Source: UKL13-2 sp043768625 (GTDB taxonomy: Bacteria; Pseudomonadota; Gammaproteobacteria; Burkholderiales; Usitatibacteraceae). From it: a stretch of DNA of 34,971 nucleotides. Both the position numbers and the translations under genes were made by a program. The DNA lies in contig JAYVKG010000156.1 in NCBI GenBank assembly GCA_043768625.1, positions 1 through 34,971 of the forward strand, written 5' to 3'. Shown piece after piece: positions 16,405 to 25,594 of the stretch (positions are counted from its first letter, which is position 1; each line of letters begins with the position of its first letter). Under the pieces are notes generated by a model, which was not told where the DNA came from, did no database searches, and was given only the letters and a program-made list of their open reading frames with translations.

Positions 16405-19400
16405 CTTTGCCGGAGTTATGCATCAAGCGACCGGTATTTGCGACCGTTTTAAGCCTGGGTGTGCTGCTGATCGGATTGATTTCATATAGCCGGTTGCCGG
16501 TTCGTGAATACCCGAAAATCGATGAACCCGTGGTCAGCGTAGAGACGCTGTACAAAGGGGCATCTGCGGAAGTGGTCGAGTCGACCATTACCAAGCCGCT
16601 GGAAGATTCCCTCTCCGGCATCGAGGGCGTGGATGTCATGACCTCTCAGTCGCGTGCCGAACGCAGCCAGATTAATATAAAGTTCAAGCTGACGCGCGAT
16701 CCCGACTCGGCTGCAGCAGACGTGCGCGACAAGGTGGCCCGGGTCCGCGGTCGGCTGCCTGACGCGGCGGACGATTCAGTTATCGCTAAAGTCGAGGCCG
16801 ATGCCGACCCTATTTTGTTTGTTGCTTTCTTCAGCGACAAACATACCCCACTCGAGGTTTCGGATTACGCAAATCGCTACATTAAACCGCGTTTTTCAAC
16901 CCTGCCAGGTGCAGCGGATGTACGTATTTTTGGCGAACGGAAAATGTCCATGCGCATCTGGCTGGATCGCAGCAAGCTGGCAGCCTACAAGCTCGGACCG
17001 GCAGATGTCGAAGATGCGCTGCGGCGCCAGAACGTGGAAGTGGCAGCCGGTCGTATTGAAAGTCAGGCCCGGGAGTTCTCGGTACTGGCGCAGACCGACC
17101 TGCAGACACCCGAACAATTTAACAATATCGTTATCAAGGACGCGGCTGGCTACCCGGTCCGCCTGCGGGACGTGGCCCGCGCAGAAATTGCGCCGATCGA
17201 CGAGCGGATTCTTGCCCGTTATTACGGCCGCAATGCGGCGACGCTGGCCATCGTCAAACAGTCAACGGCCAATCCACTGGAGTTATCTGTGGCGGTACGT
17301 GCGGAGTCGGCGGAAATCCAGAAAACCTTACCGCCCGGCATGACGCTGGAAGTGGTTTATGACACTTCACTTTTTATAGAACAGGCGATCAAAGCGGTGT
17401 TCGGCACCATTTGGGAAGCAGTACTACTGGTTGCTCTTGTGATCTTTCTATTCTTGCGAAATTTGCGCGCCACCATCATTCCGCTGATCACGATTCCGGT
17501 GTCGCTGATTGGTGCGTTCGCGTTAATGTACATATTTAACTTCAGCATCAACACACTGACACTATTGGCGATGGTGCTGGCCATTGGCTTGGTGGTGGAC
17601 GATGCCATCGTAGTACTGGAAAATATCTATCGCAACCTTGAAACCGGTATGAAGCGCGTTGATGCAGCGATCAAGGGTGCCCGCGAAATTGCCTTCGCGG
17701 TAGTCGCGATGACGCTCACGCTGGCGGCCGTGTACGCGCCGCTCGCGTTCGCGACCGGACGCACCGGCAGACTGTTCATCGAATTTGCCCTGGCGCTGGC
17801 AGGCGCGGTGGTGGTTTCAGGATTTGTGGCTTTAACGCTGTCGCCGATGCTCTGCTCTCTCATCCTCAAGCATGAGGTAAAGCACGGCAGGGTCTATAAC
17901 GCGATCGAATCGGTTTTATTGCGCGTGACAACTCTTTACACCCGCACCTTGACCGCAGTCCTGCAGCGGCGCGGCATCGGCGTGGCCTTGTGGCTGGTGT
18001 TTGCGCTGCTGGCGGTGCCGTTGTTTTTAAGCTTGAAGCAGGAACTGGCACCGCTCGAAGACCGGGGGATAATCTTTGGCGTGGTTTCGGCCCCGGAAGG
18101 ATCGACGGTTGCGTATACGGCAGGTTACGTTCAGAAAATAGAGGAGATATACAAGCAGATACCAGAAATGGAGCGATACAACTCCATCGTCGGATTTCCG
18201 ACCGTTTCCGATGGGCGGGTAATCTTGCGGCTTAAGGATTGGAATGAGCGAACCCGTAGCCAACTTGAGATTAGCCGCGAATTGGCACCAAAATTTCGAA
18301 GCCTGGCGGGCGTGAACGCATTTGCGGTCAGTCCCGCTTCGCTCGGGCAGGGACGCGATAAGCCATTGCAATTTGTCATCATGACCTCGGCACCCTTTGA
18401 AGAATTGCAGCAGTACGTAGACCGCCTGATTGCCGAAACGACAAAAAACCCCGGCCTGATGGACGTGGATTCAGATTTGCGATTGAACAAGCCTGAACTC
18501 AAGATTGCGGTTAATCGCGACAAGATTTCAGATGTGGGTGTCAATGTTGACGCGGTGGGCCGCACGCTAGAGACCATGCTCGGCGGACGCCAGGTCACCA
18601 GGTTCAAACAGGGGGGCGAGCAATACGATGTCATCGTGCAGGTTGCCGATGTAGATCGCTCAAATCCCGACGACATCACCAATATTTACGTGCGCGGCCG
18701 CAACAATGAAATGGTGCAGCTCTCCAATCTGCTCAGTGTGCGCGAGTCGGTCGCGCCGCGTAGCTTGAATCATTTCAACAAGTTGCGCGCTGCGCGCATC
18801 GACGCCAACTTGGCCCCGGGGTATGCCATCAAGGACGCGATCGATTTCATGAAAGCAGCATCGGCGCGAGCCTTGCCGCCCACGGTGCAGAACGACCTGT
18901 CCGGCCAGTCGCGTGAATTCCGCGATTCATCTGGCAGCATCTACCTCACCTTTGTGCTCGCACTGGCATTCATCTATCTGGTGTTATCCGCCCAGTTCGA
19001 GAGTTTCGTCGATCCATTCGTCATCATGCTGACGGTGCCACTTTCCATGACCGGCGCATTGCTGGCCCTGTGGCTCACCGGCGGCTCGCTCAACGTTTAC
19101 AGCCAGATTGGGCTCATCACTTTGGTCGGCCTAATTACCAAGCACGGCATCCTGATTGTGGAATTCGCCAATCAATTGCAGGAACGCGGTTTGGCGCTAC
19201 GCGAGGCCGTGGTTCAATCGGCTACCCTGCGATTGCGTCCGATCCTGATGACCACCGGCGCGATGGTGCTCGGTGCCATTCCGCTGGCGCTGGCGCGCGG
19301 CGCAGGGGCTGAATCGCGGCAGGTGATCGGCTGGGTTATCGTCGGCGGCATGTCACTGGGTACCGTGCTCACGCTGTTTGTGGTGCCCACTTTCTATACG

Positions 19401-19505
19401 ATTTTTGCCCGCAATCACCAACACGAACGTGAAGCCGTCAAAACCTCAAACCTGCTCGACGGCACCCAGCGACCCGGTGTGACCGCTCCAGCTGTGGGGG
19501 ATTAA
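16401..19505 (+). CDS. RND (HAE1-type) multidrug efflux pump, inner-membrane subunit
   Basis: A 1034-residue proton-driven exporter, the normal length for AcrB/MexB/MdtB-like pumps, with 12 transmembrane helices and two large periplasmic loops. The N-terminal LCIKRPVFATVLSLGVLLIG is helix 1. The proton relay is intact: D400 and D401 in helix 4 (GLVVDDAIV) and K914 in helix 10 (LITKHGILI). The duplicated halves are clear, the second beginning near residue 520 (ALWLVFALLAVPLFLSL). It starts with GTG at 16401, overlapping the adaptor stop by four bases. Similarity is closest to the single-subunit pumps that use a MexA-type adaptor. The drug or metabolite carried cannot be deduced. It ends 22 bp before a strong bidirectional hairpin. 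Confidence 0.93.
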   Translation: MTLPELCIKRPVFATVLSLGVLLIGLISYSRLPVREYPKIDEPVVSVETLYKGASAEVVESTITKPLEDSLSGIEGVDVMTSQSRAERSQINIKFKLTRDPDSAAADVRDKVARVRGRLPDAADDSVIAKVEADADPILFVAFFSDKHTPLEVSDYANRYIKPRFSTLPGAADVRIFGERKMSMRIWLDRSKLAAYKLGPADVEDALRRQNVEVAAGRIESQAREFSVLAQTDLQTPEQFNNIVIKDAAGYPVRLRDVARAEIAPIDERILARYYGRNAATLAIVKQSTANPLELSVAVRAESAEIQKTLPPGMTLEVVYDTSLFIEQAIKAVFGTIWEAVLLVALVIFLFLRNLRATIIPLITIPVSLIGAFALMYIFNFSINTLTLLAMVLAIGLVVDDAIVVLENIYRNLETGMKRVDAAIKGAREIAFAVVAMTLTLAAVYAPLAFATGRTGRLFIEFALALAGAVVVSGFVALTLSPMLCSLILKHEVKHGRVYNAIESVLLRVTTLYTRTLTAVLQRRGIGVALWLVFALLAVPLFLSLKQELAPLEDRGIIFGVVSAPEGSTVAYTAGYVQKIEEIYKQIPEMERYNSIVGFPTVSDGRVILRLKDWNERTRSQLEISRELAPKFRSLAGVNAFAVSPASLGQGRDKPLQFVIMTSAPFEELQQYVDRLIAETTKNPGLMDVDSDLRLNKPELKIAVNRDKISDVGVNVDAVGRTLETMLGGRQVTRFKQGGEQYDVIVQVADVDRSNPDDITNIYVRGRNNEMVQLSNLLSVRESVAPRSLNHFNKLRAARIDANLAPGYAIKDAIDFMKAASARALPPTVQNDLSGQSREFRDSSGSIYLTFVLALAFIYLVLSAQFESFVDPFVIMLTVPLSMTGALLALWLTGGSLNVYSQIGLITLVGLITKHGILIVEFANQLQERGLALREAVVQSATLRLRPILMTTGAMVLGAIPLALARGAGAESRQVIGWVIVGGMSLGTVLTLFVVPTFYTIFARNHQHEREAVKTSNLLDGTQRPGVTAPAVGD

Positions 19506-19526
19506 AACCACAATCATCATGGTTTA

Positions 19527-19562
19527 CGCGGCTTTCGAGCCACAAATGGCTCGAAAGCCGCG
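19527..19562. terminator. Perfect 16-bp hairpin between convergent genes, probable bidirectional terminator
   Basis: Left arm 19527-19542 pairs without mismatch to 19547-19562 around a CAAA loop. It stands between the ends of the RND pump (plus) and the lytic transglycosylase (minus), the expected place for a shared terminator. Neither side has a long T-tract, so termination efficiency is uncertain. Confidence 0.72.
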
Positions 19563-19597
19563 CCAATATTAGGGCTTGCAGCAGCCTGTGGCGGAAA

Positions 19598-20242
19598 TTA
19601 GAAGCGACTGATGTCGGGGCTTCTGTAAAACTGCAACACTTTAGGCACATAGGCCATTGTTTCGGGATAGGGGGGAATACGGTGGCCGGCTCTTATCACC
19701 GCATTCTCACCCGCGTTATAACCGGCCAGCGCCAGTTCAACGTTACCGTTGAACATCTTTAGCAAATCGCGCAGATAGCGGGTCCCGCCTGAGACATTTT
19801 CGGTAGGGTCGTAACTATTGATGACGCCATAACGCTGGGCGGTCGCGGGGATGAGCTGCATCAGCCCTACTGCACCACGCGACGAAATGGCATTCTCGTT
19901 GTAGCCGGATTCCGCGCGAATTACCGCATGTATCAACTTGGCATCGAGTCCATGCGTTCTTGCCGCATTGGCGATGATGGGGACCAGCTTTTCAATATCC
20001 ACCACTGCCGGTCCGCTTGGAGACCACGCGTTCGGTCGCAGTTGGGTCGAAACTGGGATTCGATAAACTAATTTGAAACGTTTATCCAAATGCGGCAGGT
20101 TGGAAAAATGCGTGACACCTTTTTCGTCCTTAAATGCGTAAATATTGGCCGCGGCATCAAGTGGGGAAAGCAATGCGGCGGCAGCGAGGCATCCGACTGC
20201 CAAGCGCAAACTGCCTGTCGATCGTGTCTTCGGACAATTCAT
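19598..20242 (-). CDS. Periplasmic lytic murein transglycosylase (SLT domain) with DUF4124 segment
   Basis: A 214-residue exported enzyme expected to cleave the glycan strands of peptidoglycan with formation of 1,6-anhydro-muramic acid. Residues 11-32 form a signal peptide (LAVGCLAAAALLSPLDAAA). A short DUF4124-like part follows (NIYAFKDEKGVTHFSNLP), common ahead of SLT domains in this class. The SLT domain carries the catalytic E111 (VIRAESGYN), then SSRGAVGLMQLIPATAQRYGV, NVSGGTRYLRDLL and LALAGYNAGENAV, all family hallmarks. The ATG at 20242 is used; a TTG four codons earlier is the alternative. It converges on the RND pump and is divergent from the histidine kinase across 121 bp. Its physiological role (cell-wall turnover or assembly of envelope structures) is not shown. 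Confidence 0.9.
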   Translation of the reverse strand: MNCPKTRSTGSLRLAVGCLAAAALLSPLDAAANIYAFKDEKGVTHFSNLPHLDKRFKLVYRIPVSTQLRPNAWSPSGPAVVDIEKLVPIIANAARTHGLDAKLIHAVIRAESGYNENAISSRGAVGLMQLIPATAQRYGVINSYDPTENVSGGTRYLRDLLKMFNGNVELALAGYNAGENAVIRAGHRIPPYPETMAYVPKVLQFYRSPDISRF

Positions 20243-20363
20243 GTCTTTACTCAAAAATCAAGTTGATACCCTTGAACTATATAACTTTTCCCGCTTATTT
20301 GCCCACATTTCGCGTTGCACCCGATCTATAAAAACGTGCGCCGATAAGGTAATCTACCCAACT

Positions 20364-23300
20364 ATGGAGCGTCTCTTAACGCAGGATCCGGTAAACAGCG
20401 CAACTGCATTGATACGCAAGATCGAGCTTCCCTGGCTGATTTTAGCGGCGTTGCTGATCTCAACTTTGCTTGCGGCCTTCCAGAGTTCACGCCAATTGCA
20501 GGCCGACGCGGACGCACGTTTTGCAGAAATCGCGCATGGTGAAAAGCGTATATTGCTGCGGCACTTGCACGACGTCCAAAATCTCCTGTACGGAGCGAAA
20601 GCAGTCGCGACCGCGATGCCCAACCTGAATCAATCAACATGGGATACCTATGTCGGGGCTCGCATGCGAGAGGGGGGCACGCATCCGGGAATCGTCGCCA
20701 TTCAGCTATTTCCAAGTGCCAGTGCGCCCAGTGTCTCGACGACGATCGCGGGTCTGACACGGCCCATGTTGCCGGGCAGCAGTACGCAGGCTTGGAACGT
20801 TGCGCCGCAATTTTTAGAGGCGATCAGCCGCGCTGCAGCGACAACGGCGCTGGTAATGTCGCGACCACTGGCCGTGGCCCCAGGCGTGCTCCCGTCGCCA
20901 GACTGCGTCGCACTGGTATTGCGCTTCAACGCCGATGCTGCAATGAAAAATTTTAATGCGGGTACCGCTTCTTCAATGGCAACGGTCGTTGCGATCATTG
21001 ATCTGGCCGCGATGGTATCGGAGTTGTCACGGGAACCGGCTTATCCCGTCGTGCATGAACTTTTCGATGGCGAGAAACGGCTGTTTCCGTCCGGCGAAGT
21101 GGTCTCACCCGAAAAGTCGACTGCAGAAATGACCGTGGATCTTCCCGTCGCGTTCGGCCAGCGGATGTTGCGGCTGAAGATCTCATCGACGGCTGCGCTT
21201 GAAAAGACCTTGCGAAGCGACATCCCACGGGCAATTCTGATCGTCGGCATCTTCGGCACCTTGCTGTTAGGCGCCTTGGTATTGCTATTGACCCGGTTGC
21301 GCGAGCAGGCCGAAGCGTTAGCGGCGGGTATGACGCGAAAGCTGCAGGATCAAACGCGGTTTACAGAGGACTTGATCGAGTTCAATCCCAACCCGATCTA
21401 CCGGAAAGATGCCGCGGGAAGATTGGTAGCTGTCAATCAGGCCTGGGAGCAACTGCTTGGTCGCAGCCGGGCAGACGTCCTGGGCAAGACCAACGGTGAC
21501 ATGCATACACCCGACGCTCTTGTTCACGCTGAAGGTCAAGACACGACGGTGCTGGCCTCGCCGTCGGGCTACGAAGCTGTCGAGACGTTCATCACCAATG
21601 CGTCTGGCAAACAATTTGAAACCATCATCGCCAAAAAAATATTGAGGCGGGCCGACGGCTCGGTGGATGGAATGATCGGCACGATCACCGATGTCACACT
21701 GATCAAGAAACTTGAGCGCGAACTGGCGCGTCAGCGTGAGCAACTCGATCTGGTGATTCGTTCATCACAACAAGGAATTTGGGACATCGCGCTCGTCGGG
21801 GACACTGCTCCCTACTACTCGGAACGATTCCGCGAAATTCTCGGCTACACCGATGGTACCGTCCCCGCAACCCTCCGGTGGCAGGAACATGTTCATCCTG
21901 ACGATGCTGTTGAATTCCAGCAACGCGTGGTTGAGCATTTTAAGGGGCTGACCGCGTTGTTTGACATTGAGTCGCGCGTCAAGTGCCGCGATCAGAGATA
22001 CGTGTGGGTTCGGGCACGAGCGATCACCCAGCGCGATGCAGACGGCCGCGCGATCCGTTTCGTCGGCTCCATCACCGATATTACCGATCGGAAGATGGCG
22101 GAGGTGGCGTTAACCGACGCCAATGTACGCGTCACGGAAGCGGCGCGCGCCAAAGAAGCTTTTCTTGCAACCATGAGCCACGAAATTCGTACGCCGTTGA
22201 ATGGCGTGCTTGGCATCGCCAGCCTGTTGAGCGAGACGAGCCTGAACGACGAGCAGCGCGACTACATTCGTTTGATCCGCGCTTCTGGCGATACGCTGCT
22301 GCGCCTAATTGGTGACGTACTGGATTTCTCGAAAATTGAATCCGGGCACATGACGCTGGAGTCAGTCACGGTGGAAATCGTGACAGTGGTTGAGGATGCA
22401 TTCGAATTGGTTGCGGAAAAGGCACGTGAAAAAGGTCTCGCACTGTTATTCGATATGCACGACAACGTACCTTTTTACATCCTGGGCGATGCCACGCGTA
22501 TCAGGCAGATCTTGCTGAACTTGCTATCGAATGCGATCAAATTCACCGAGAAAGGTGAAATCACCCTCCGGCTAATAACCCGCCGCACGTCTGACGGGCA
22601 GCTCGAACTTGAGGGTCGCGTAGCCGACACTGGAATTGGCATTCCCCCGGATCGTGCCAGTAAATTGTTCCAGCCATTTACCCAGGTTGATGCTTCCACC
22701 ACGCGCAAATATGGTGGCACTGGTCTGGGACTGGCCATCGTGCGACGACTCTCGCAAATGATGGGCGGTGACGTCGGCCTTGAAAGCACCGAGGGGACGG
22801 GCTCAACCTTCATTTTTACGCTGTTGACCAGCGCCGCGCGTGGGCCGCTAAAGCCCTATATGCAGCGGGACGTTTTGGAGTTTTTGCATAAACGCCTGCT
22901 GGTAATCGACCGCAATGCGAACCGTCGCAAGATCCAACAGCATCGGTATGCTCGCTGGGGATTTGATACCGTAACCGCTTCCCCGGACCAGGCGGTGCAA
23001 ATATTGAAAGCCGGCCCGCCATACGATATTTTGCTTGCTGAGATCGACACGTTGCCAGCCGAAACCTTGGCCATGCAGCAAGCCCTAAAAGCAGATGACC
23101 GCGAGCGGCAACGTCTTGGTCAAAACCTGCTTTCGGTCATTTTACAATCCACCTCCTCCCGCTCGGCGCTATCGCAACAACATATCCCTCTCACATTGCG
23201 CCATGATGCCCTCGTGGTCCGGCCAGCCGGTCGCGGAAAAATTTTCGATTTGTTGATGCGTGCGATCTTGCATGAGGTAAACACCGATATTGCAACACGC

Positions 23301-24311
23301 CCTTACTTACCCACACCTGCCGCCAATAAACAATATCAGGCTGCAGCATCTGCAAATGGACATGCGACAAAGTCTATATCGTCACCGGCCATGCCTTCCG
23401 AAAAAAAACCACACAGCATGTTTTCAGCCCTGTTTGGTGGACGGCCACCCAATATACTGGTTGCCGAAGATAATGAGGTCAATCAGCAGGTAATACTCGG
23501 CATGCTCAAGAATCTTGGCTGCGATTCGGATTTGGCCTGTGACGGAAGCAATGCCGTCAAGAAAGCAATCGCTGGGCGGTACGACGTTATTCTTATGGAC
23601 ATGCAAATGCCGGAACTGGATGGCGTAACCGCAATGCAAAACATCCGTGCGTTGCTTGCCGGCAAAAACTGTCCACCTATTGTTGCAATGACTGCCCACG
23701 CGTTGCCCGGTGACCGCGAACGCTATCTGTCGATTGGCATGGACGATTACGTTGCCAAACCCGTCAGTTCCGCTGATCTCAGAAGTCTCTTTGAAAGAAT
23801 ATTTGCCGGCAACGTCAACCGCCAGCACGCACCCGTCGCACAAACAATTTTTAACCCGCCGTCAAACAGTCACGCTGTCGCTACATTGCCCGCCGGGGAA
23901 CTGCCGGTCCTCGATACTGAACAACTCGAAGACTTGCGTTACTTGCCAGCCACGACCGGGCCGGGCGAGGACGGACAAAGTGCCGTGGGTGGACTGATCC
24001 GGCTATTTCAAGCCAAGGCAAATGAGCGCATGGGCGAGATGGAAAGGCAGTTGTCAAGCGGACATTGGTCGCAACTTGCCGAAGTGGCCCACAGCCTGCG
24101 AGGCGCCTCAGCCAGCATGGGTTTTCCGCGCGTCGCGGCTCACTGCAAAGATCTGGAACTCGCGGCGCGGCAAATGCAGCCTGGTGCGGAGCTTGAAGCT
24201 TCGTCACAGCAATATCTGGAAGAGTGTTTCATGCAAATCAAATTCCACTACAGGGAAGCCGATGCCGCGCTACGGCATTGGCTGGCAACCAGCGCAACGC
24301 CGCAGAAATAA
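20364..24311 (+). CDS. Hybrid sensor histidine kinase: CHASE-like sensor, PAS, HisKA, HATPase, two receivers, HPt
   Basis: A 1315-residue multi-step phosphorelay kinase. Two membrane helices (about residues 20-40 and 290-310) enclose a periplasmic CHASE-like domain (HPGIVAIQLFP). Two PAS domains follow (one near FNPNPIYRKDAAGRLVAVNQAWE, one near GYTDGTVPATLRWQEHVHPDD). The phosphoacceptor is H606 in FLATMSHEIRTPLNG. The ATPase has the N box (NLLSNAIKFT) and G boxes (ADTGIGIP, GGTGLGLAI). A first receiver-like domain (VIDRNANRRK) is degenerate, with Glu (DILLAEID) where the phospho-Asp should be. The second is complete (AEDNEVNQQ, D1079 in LMDMQMPELDG, the lysine of VAKPV). The C-terminal HPt has H1243 (AHSLRGASASMG). 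The ATG at 20364 is chosen for the short cytoplasmic lead before helix 1; in-frame starts exist further upstream. No cognate response regulator is nearby. Confidence 0.9.
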   Translation: MERLLTQDPVNSATALIRKIELPWLILAALLISTLLAAFQSSRQLQADADARFAEIAHGEKRILLRHLHDVQNLLYGAKAVATAMPNLNQSTWDTYVGARMREGGTHPGIVAIQLFPSASAPSVSTTIAGLTRPMLPGSSTQAWNVAPQFLEAISRAAATTALVMSRPLAVAPGVLPSPDCVALVLRFNADAAMKNFNAGTASSMATVVAIIDLAAMVSELSREPAYPVVHELFDGEKRLFPSGEVVSPEKSTAEMTVDLPVAFGQRMLRLKISSTAALEKTLRSDIPRAILIVGIFGTLLLGALVLLLTRLREQAEALAAGMTRKLQDQTRFTEDLIEFNPNPIYRKDAAGRLVAVNQAWEQLLGRSRADVLGKTNGDMHTPDALVHAEGQDTTVLASPSGYEAVETFITNASGKQFETIIAKKILRRADGSVDGMIGTITDVTLIKKLERELARQREQLDLVIRSSQQGIWDIALVGDTAPYYSERFREILGYTDGTVPATLRWQEHVHPDDAVEFQQRVVEHFKGLTALFDIESRVKCRDQRYVWVRARAITQRDADGRAIRFVGSITDITDRKMAEVALTDANVRVTEAARAKEAFLATMSHEIRTPLNGVLGIASLLSETSLNDEQRDYIRLIRASGDTLLRLIGDVLDFSKIESGHMTLESVTVEIVTVVEDAFELVAEKAREKGLALLFDMHDNVPFYILGDATRIRQILLNLLSNAIKFTEKGEITLRLITRRTSDGQLELEGRVADTGIGIPPDRASKLFQPFTQVDASTTRKYGGTGLGLAIVRRLSQMMGGDVGLESTEGTGSTFIFTLLTSAARGPLKPYMQRDVLEFLHKRLLVIDRNANRRKIQQHRYARWGFDTVTASPDQAVQILKAGPPYDILLAEIDTLPAETLAMQQALKADDRERQRLGQNLLSVILQSTSSRSALSQQHIPLTLRHDALVVRPAGRGKIFDLLMRAILHEVNTDIATRPYLPTPAANKQYQAAASANGHATKSISSPAMPSEKKPHSMFSALFGGRPPNILVAEDNEVNQQVILGMLKNLGCDSDLACDGSNAVKKAIAGRYDVILMDMQMPELDGVTAMQNIRALLAGKNCPPIVAMTAHALPGDRERYLSIGMDDYVAKPVSSADLRSLFERIFAGNVNRQHAPVAQTIFNPPSNSHAVATLPAGELPVLDTEQLEDLRYLPATTGPGEDGQSAVGGLIRLFQAKANERMGEMERQLSSGHWSQLAEVAHSLRGASASMGFPRVAAHCKDLELAARQMQPGAELEASSQQYLEECFMQIKFHYREADAALRHWLATSATPQK

Positions 24312-24439
24312 TTAACCCTACTTGCCTGATAAGCGTAGCCGATGGGTTGACAACCTGATCGCGGTATCACTTTGCCTCTTTGCTTGAGCCGTCGATAAAT
24401 GCCGACTTCGGGTCGCCGCTACCGACGCCAAATATTTAC

Positions 24440-24468
24440 TTTACTTCCAAAATGAAAGCGCTTACATT
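24440..24468 (+). promoter_or_regulatory. Putative promoter of the LacI-family regulator gene
   Basis: TTTACT at 24440-24445 and TACATT at 24463-24468 are separated by 17 bp and resemble sigma-70 boxes. The palindromic operator lies between and over them, so repressor binding would block RNA polymerase. The next gene starts 57 bp downstream. Confidence 0.45.
24453..24466. promoter_or_regulatory. LacI/GalR-family operator-like palindrome
   Basis: TGAAAGCGCTTACA is a near-perfect inverted repeat centred on the CG step that LacI/GalR-family regulators recognise. It lies 59 bp before the regulator's own start and inside its putative promoter, which suggests autorepression and sugar-responsive control of the downstream cluster. 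I found no second good copy in the cluster's other intergenic gaps. Confidence 0.65.
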
Positions 24469-24479
24469 TAGAAATGTAA
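24462..24479. promoter_or_regulatory. Second palindrome overlapping the operator
   Basis: TTACATTTAGAAATGTAA has two exact 8-bp arms around a 2-bp centre and shares five bases with the operator. It could be a binding site for another regulator, a hairpin at the mRNA 5' end, or an extended operator. Confidence 0.45.
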
Positions 24480-24524
24480 GGGTTTAACTGCACAGTCCTG
24501 AAGTGAGCAGCCAAGAGGAGCATC

Positions 24525-25565
24525 TTGAAGACGATCACAATGAAGGACGTTGCTCGCGAAGCGCACGTTTCCATCGCGACGGTATCCAGAGCGTTTAACG
24601 GCGGTGACAACATCACCGACGCAACGCGTGAACGTATCCTTTCCATCGCGCAACAGCTTCGCTTTGTTCCACATAGCGGGGCGCGCAGCTTGATTACCCG
24701 CAGGACAGAAACCATCGGTGTGTTATTGCCTGACCTGTTCGGCGAATTCTTTTCTGAAATTATTCGTGGCATTGACCAGGCCGCCCGCGTGCGCAACTTG
24801 CATTTACTGGTTTCGAGTTCTCATGGCGATTCCGCCGAAGCGGCTGCCGCGATTCGTGCGATGCGTGGCCGCGTGGATGGCCTGCTGATTATGTCTCCGC
24901 ACGTGGACGCTGAATTTCTCGCAGACAATTTGCCGCATGATTTGCCGACAGTGCTGATGAATACCATCGTCGACGGAGGTGCTCATGCATCTTTTACAGT
25001 GGACAACTATGGCGGTGCATTTGCCATGGCACACCACCTAATCGGTCGAGGCCACACCAGGATTGCACTCATCTCAGGGCCACACAATAATTTTGAAGCG
25101 CAGGAACGAATTCGCGGCTATCGTGACGCTTTGCGGGAACATCTGCCCGGCAGCGCAAGCATCGTTTTACCTGGCAATTTCACCGAAGAATCCGGGTGGC
25201 GCGCCGGCAATCAGATTTTGGCGATGGTGGAGAGACCGACGGCAATTTTTGCAGCCAATGACATGATGGCCATTGGTTGCCTGTTTGCGCTAACCGAAGC
25301 CGGAATCAAGGTGCCAGAGGATATTGCCCTGGCCGGTTATGACGATATTCCCATTGCACGTTTTATCACGCCGCCTCTCACCACTGTGCGCGTGCGAATC
25401 GCCGAGCTCGGCTCACTCGCGCTCGAACGTCTGGCACTAACTATCGAAAATCCTGAGCGCGTTTCGGTATCGCCACAGACCCTGCGCTGCGAACTTGTCG
25501 TTCGAAATTCGTGTAGCCGCCGGCCGCCTGCAGTTGCTGTCGTCAGTCCATCAAGAGTAAGTTAA
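24525..25565 (+). CDS. LacI-family transcriptional regulator of the adjoining sugar-uptake cluster
   Basis: A 346-residue repressor-type regulator. Residues 5-50 are the LacI helix-turn-helix and hinge (MKDVAREAHVSIATVSRAFNG, given as one block of the family motif, then ARSLITRRTETIGVL). The rest is the periplasmic-binding-protein-like effector domain (LPDLFGEFFSEIIRGI, GRVDGLLIMSP, VDNYGGAFAMAHHLIGRGHTRI, AIFAANDMMAIG, ALAGYDDIPIARFITPPLTTV). TTG at 24525 is taken as the start because AGAGGAG ends 4 bp before it and the ATG at 24540 would cut into the first DNA-binding helix. The TonB receptor follows after 29 bp, so they are probably co-transcribed. The effector is presumably a sugar released from the imported glycan. 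Confidence 0.92.
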   Translation: MKTITMKDVAREAHVSIATVSRAFNGGDNITDATRERILSIAQQLRFVPHSGARSLITRRTETIGVLLPDLFGEFFSEIIRGIDQAARVRNLHLLVSSSHGDSAEAAAAIRAMRGRVDGLLIMSPHVDAEFLADNLPHDLPTVLMNTIVDGGAHASFTVDNYGGAFAMAHHLIGRGHTRIALISGPHNNFEAQERIRGYRDALREHLPGSASIVLPGNFTEESGWRAGNQILAMVERPTAIFAANDMMAIGCLFALTEAGIKVPEDIALAGYDDIPIARFITPPLTTVRVRIAELGSLALERLALTIENPERVSVSPQTLRCELVVRNSCSRRPPAVAVVSPSRVS

Positions 25566-25594
25566 TTAAAAACATCTAACCCGAGGAGAAATTC

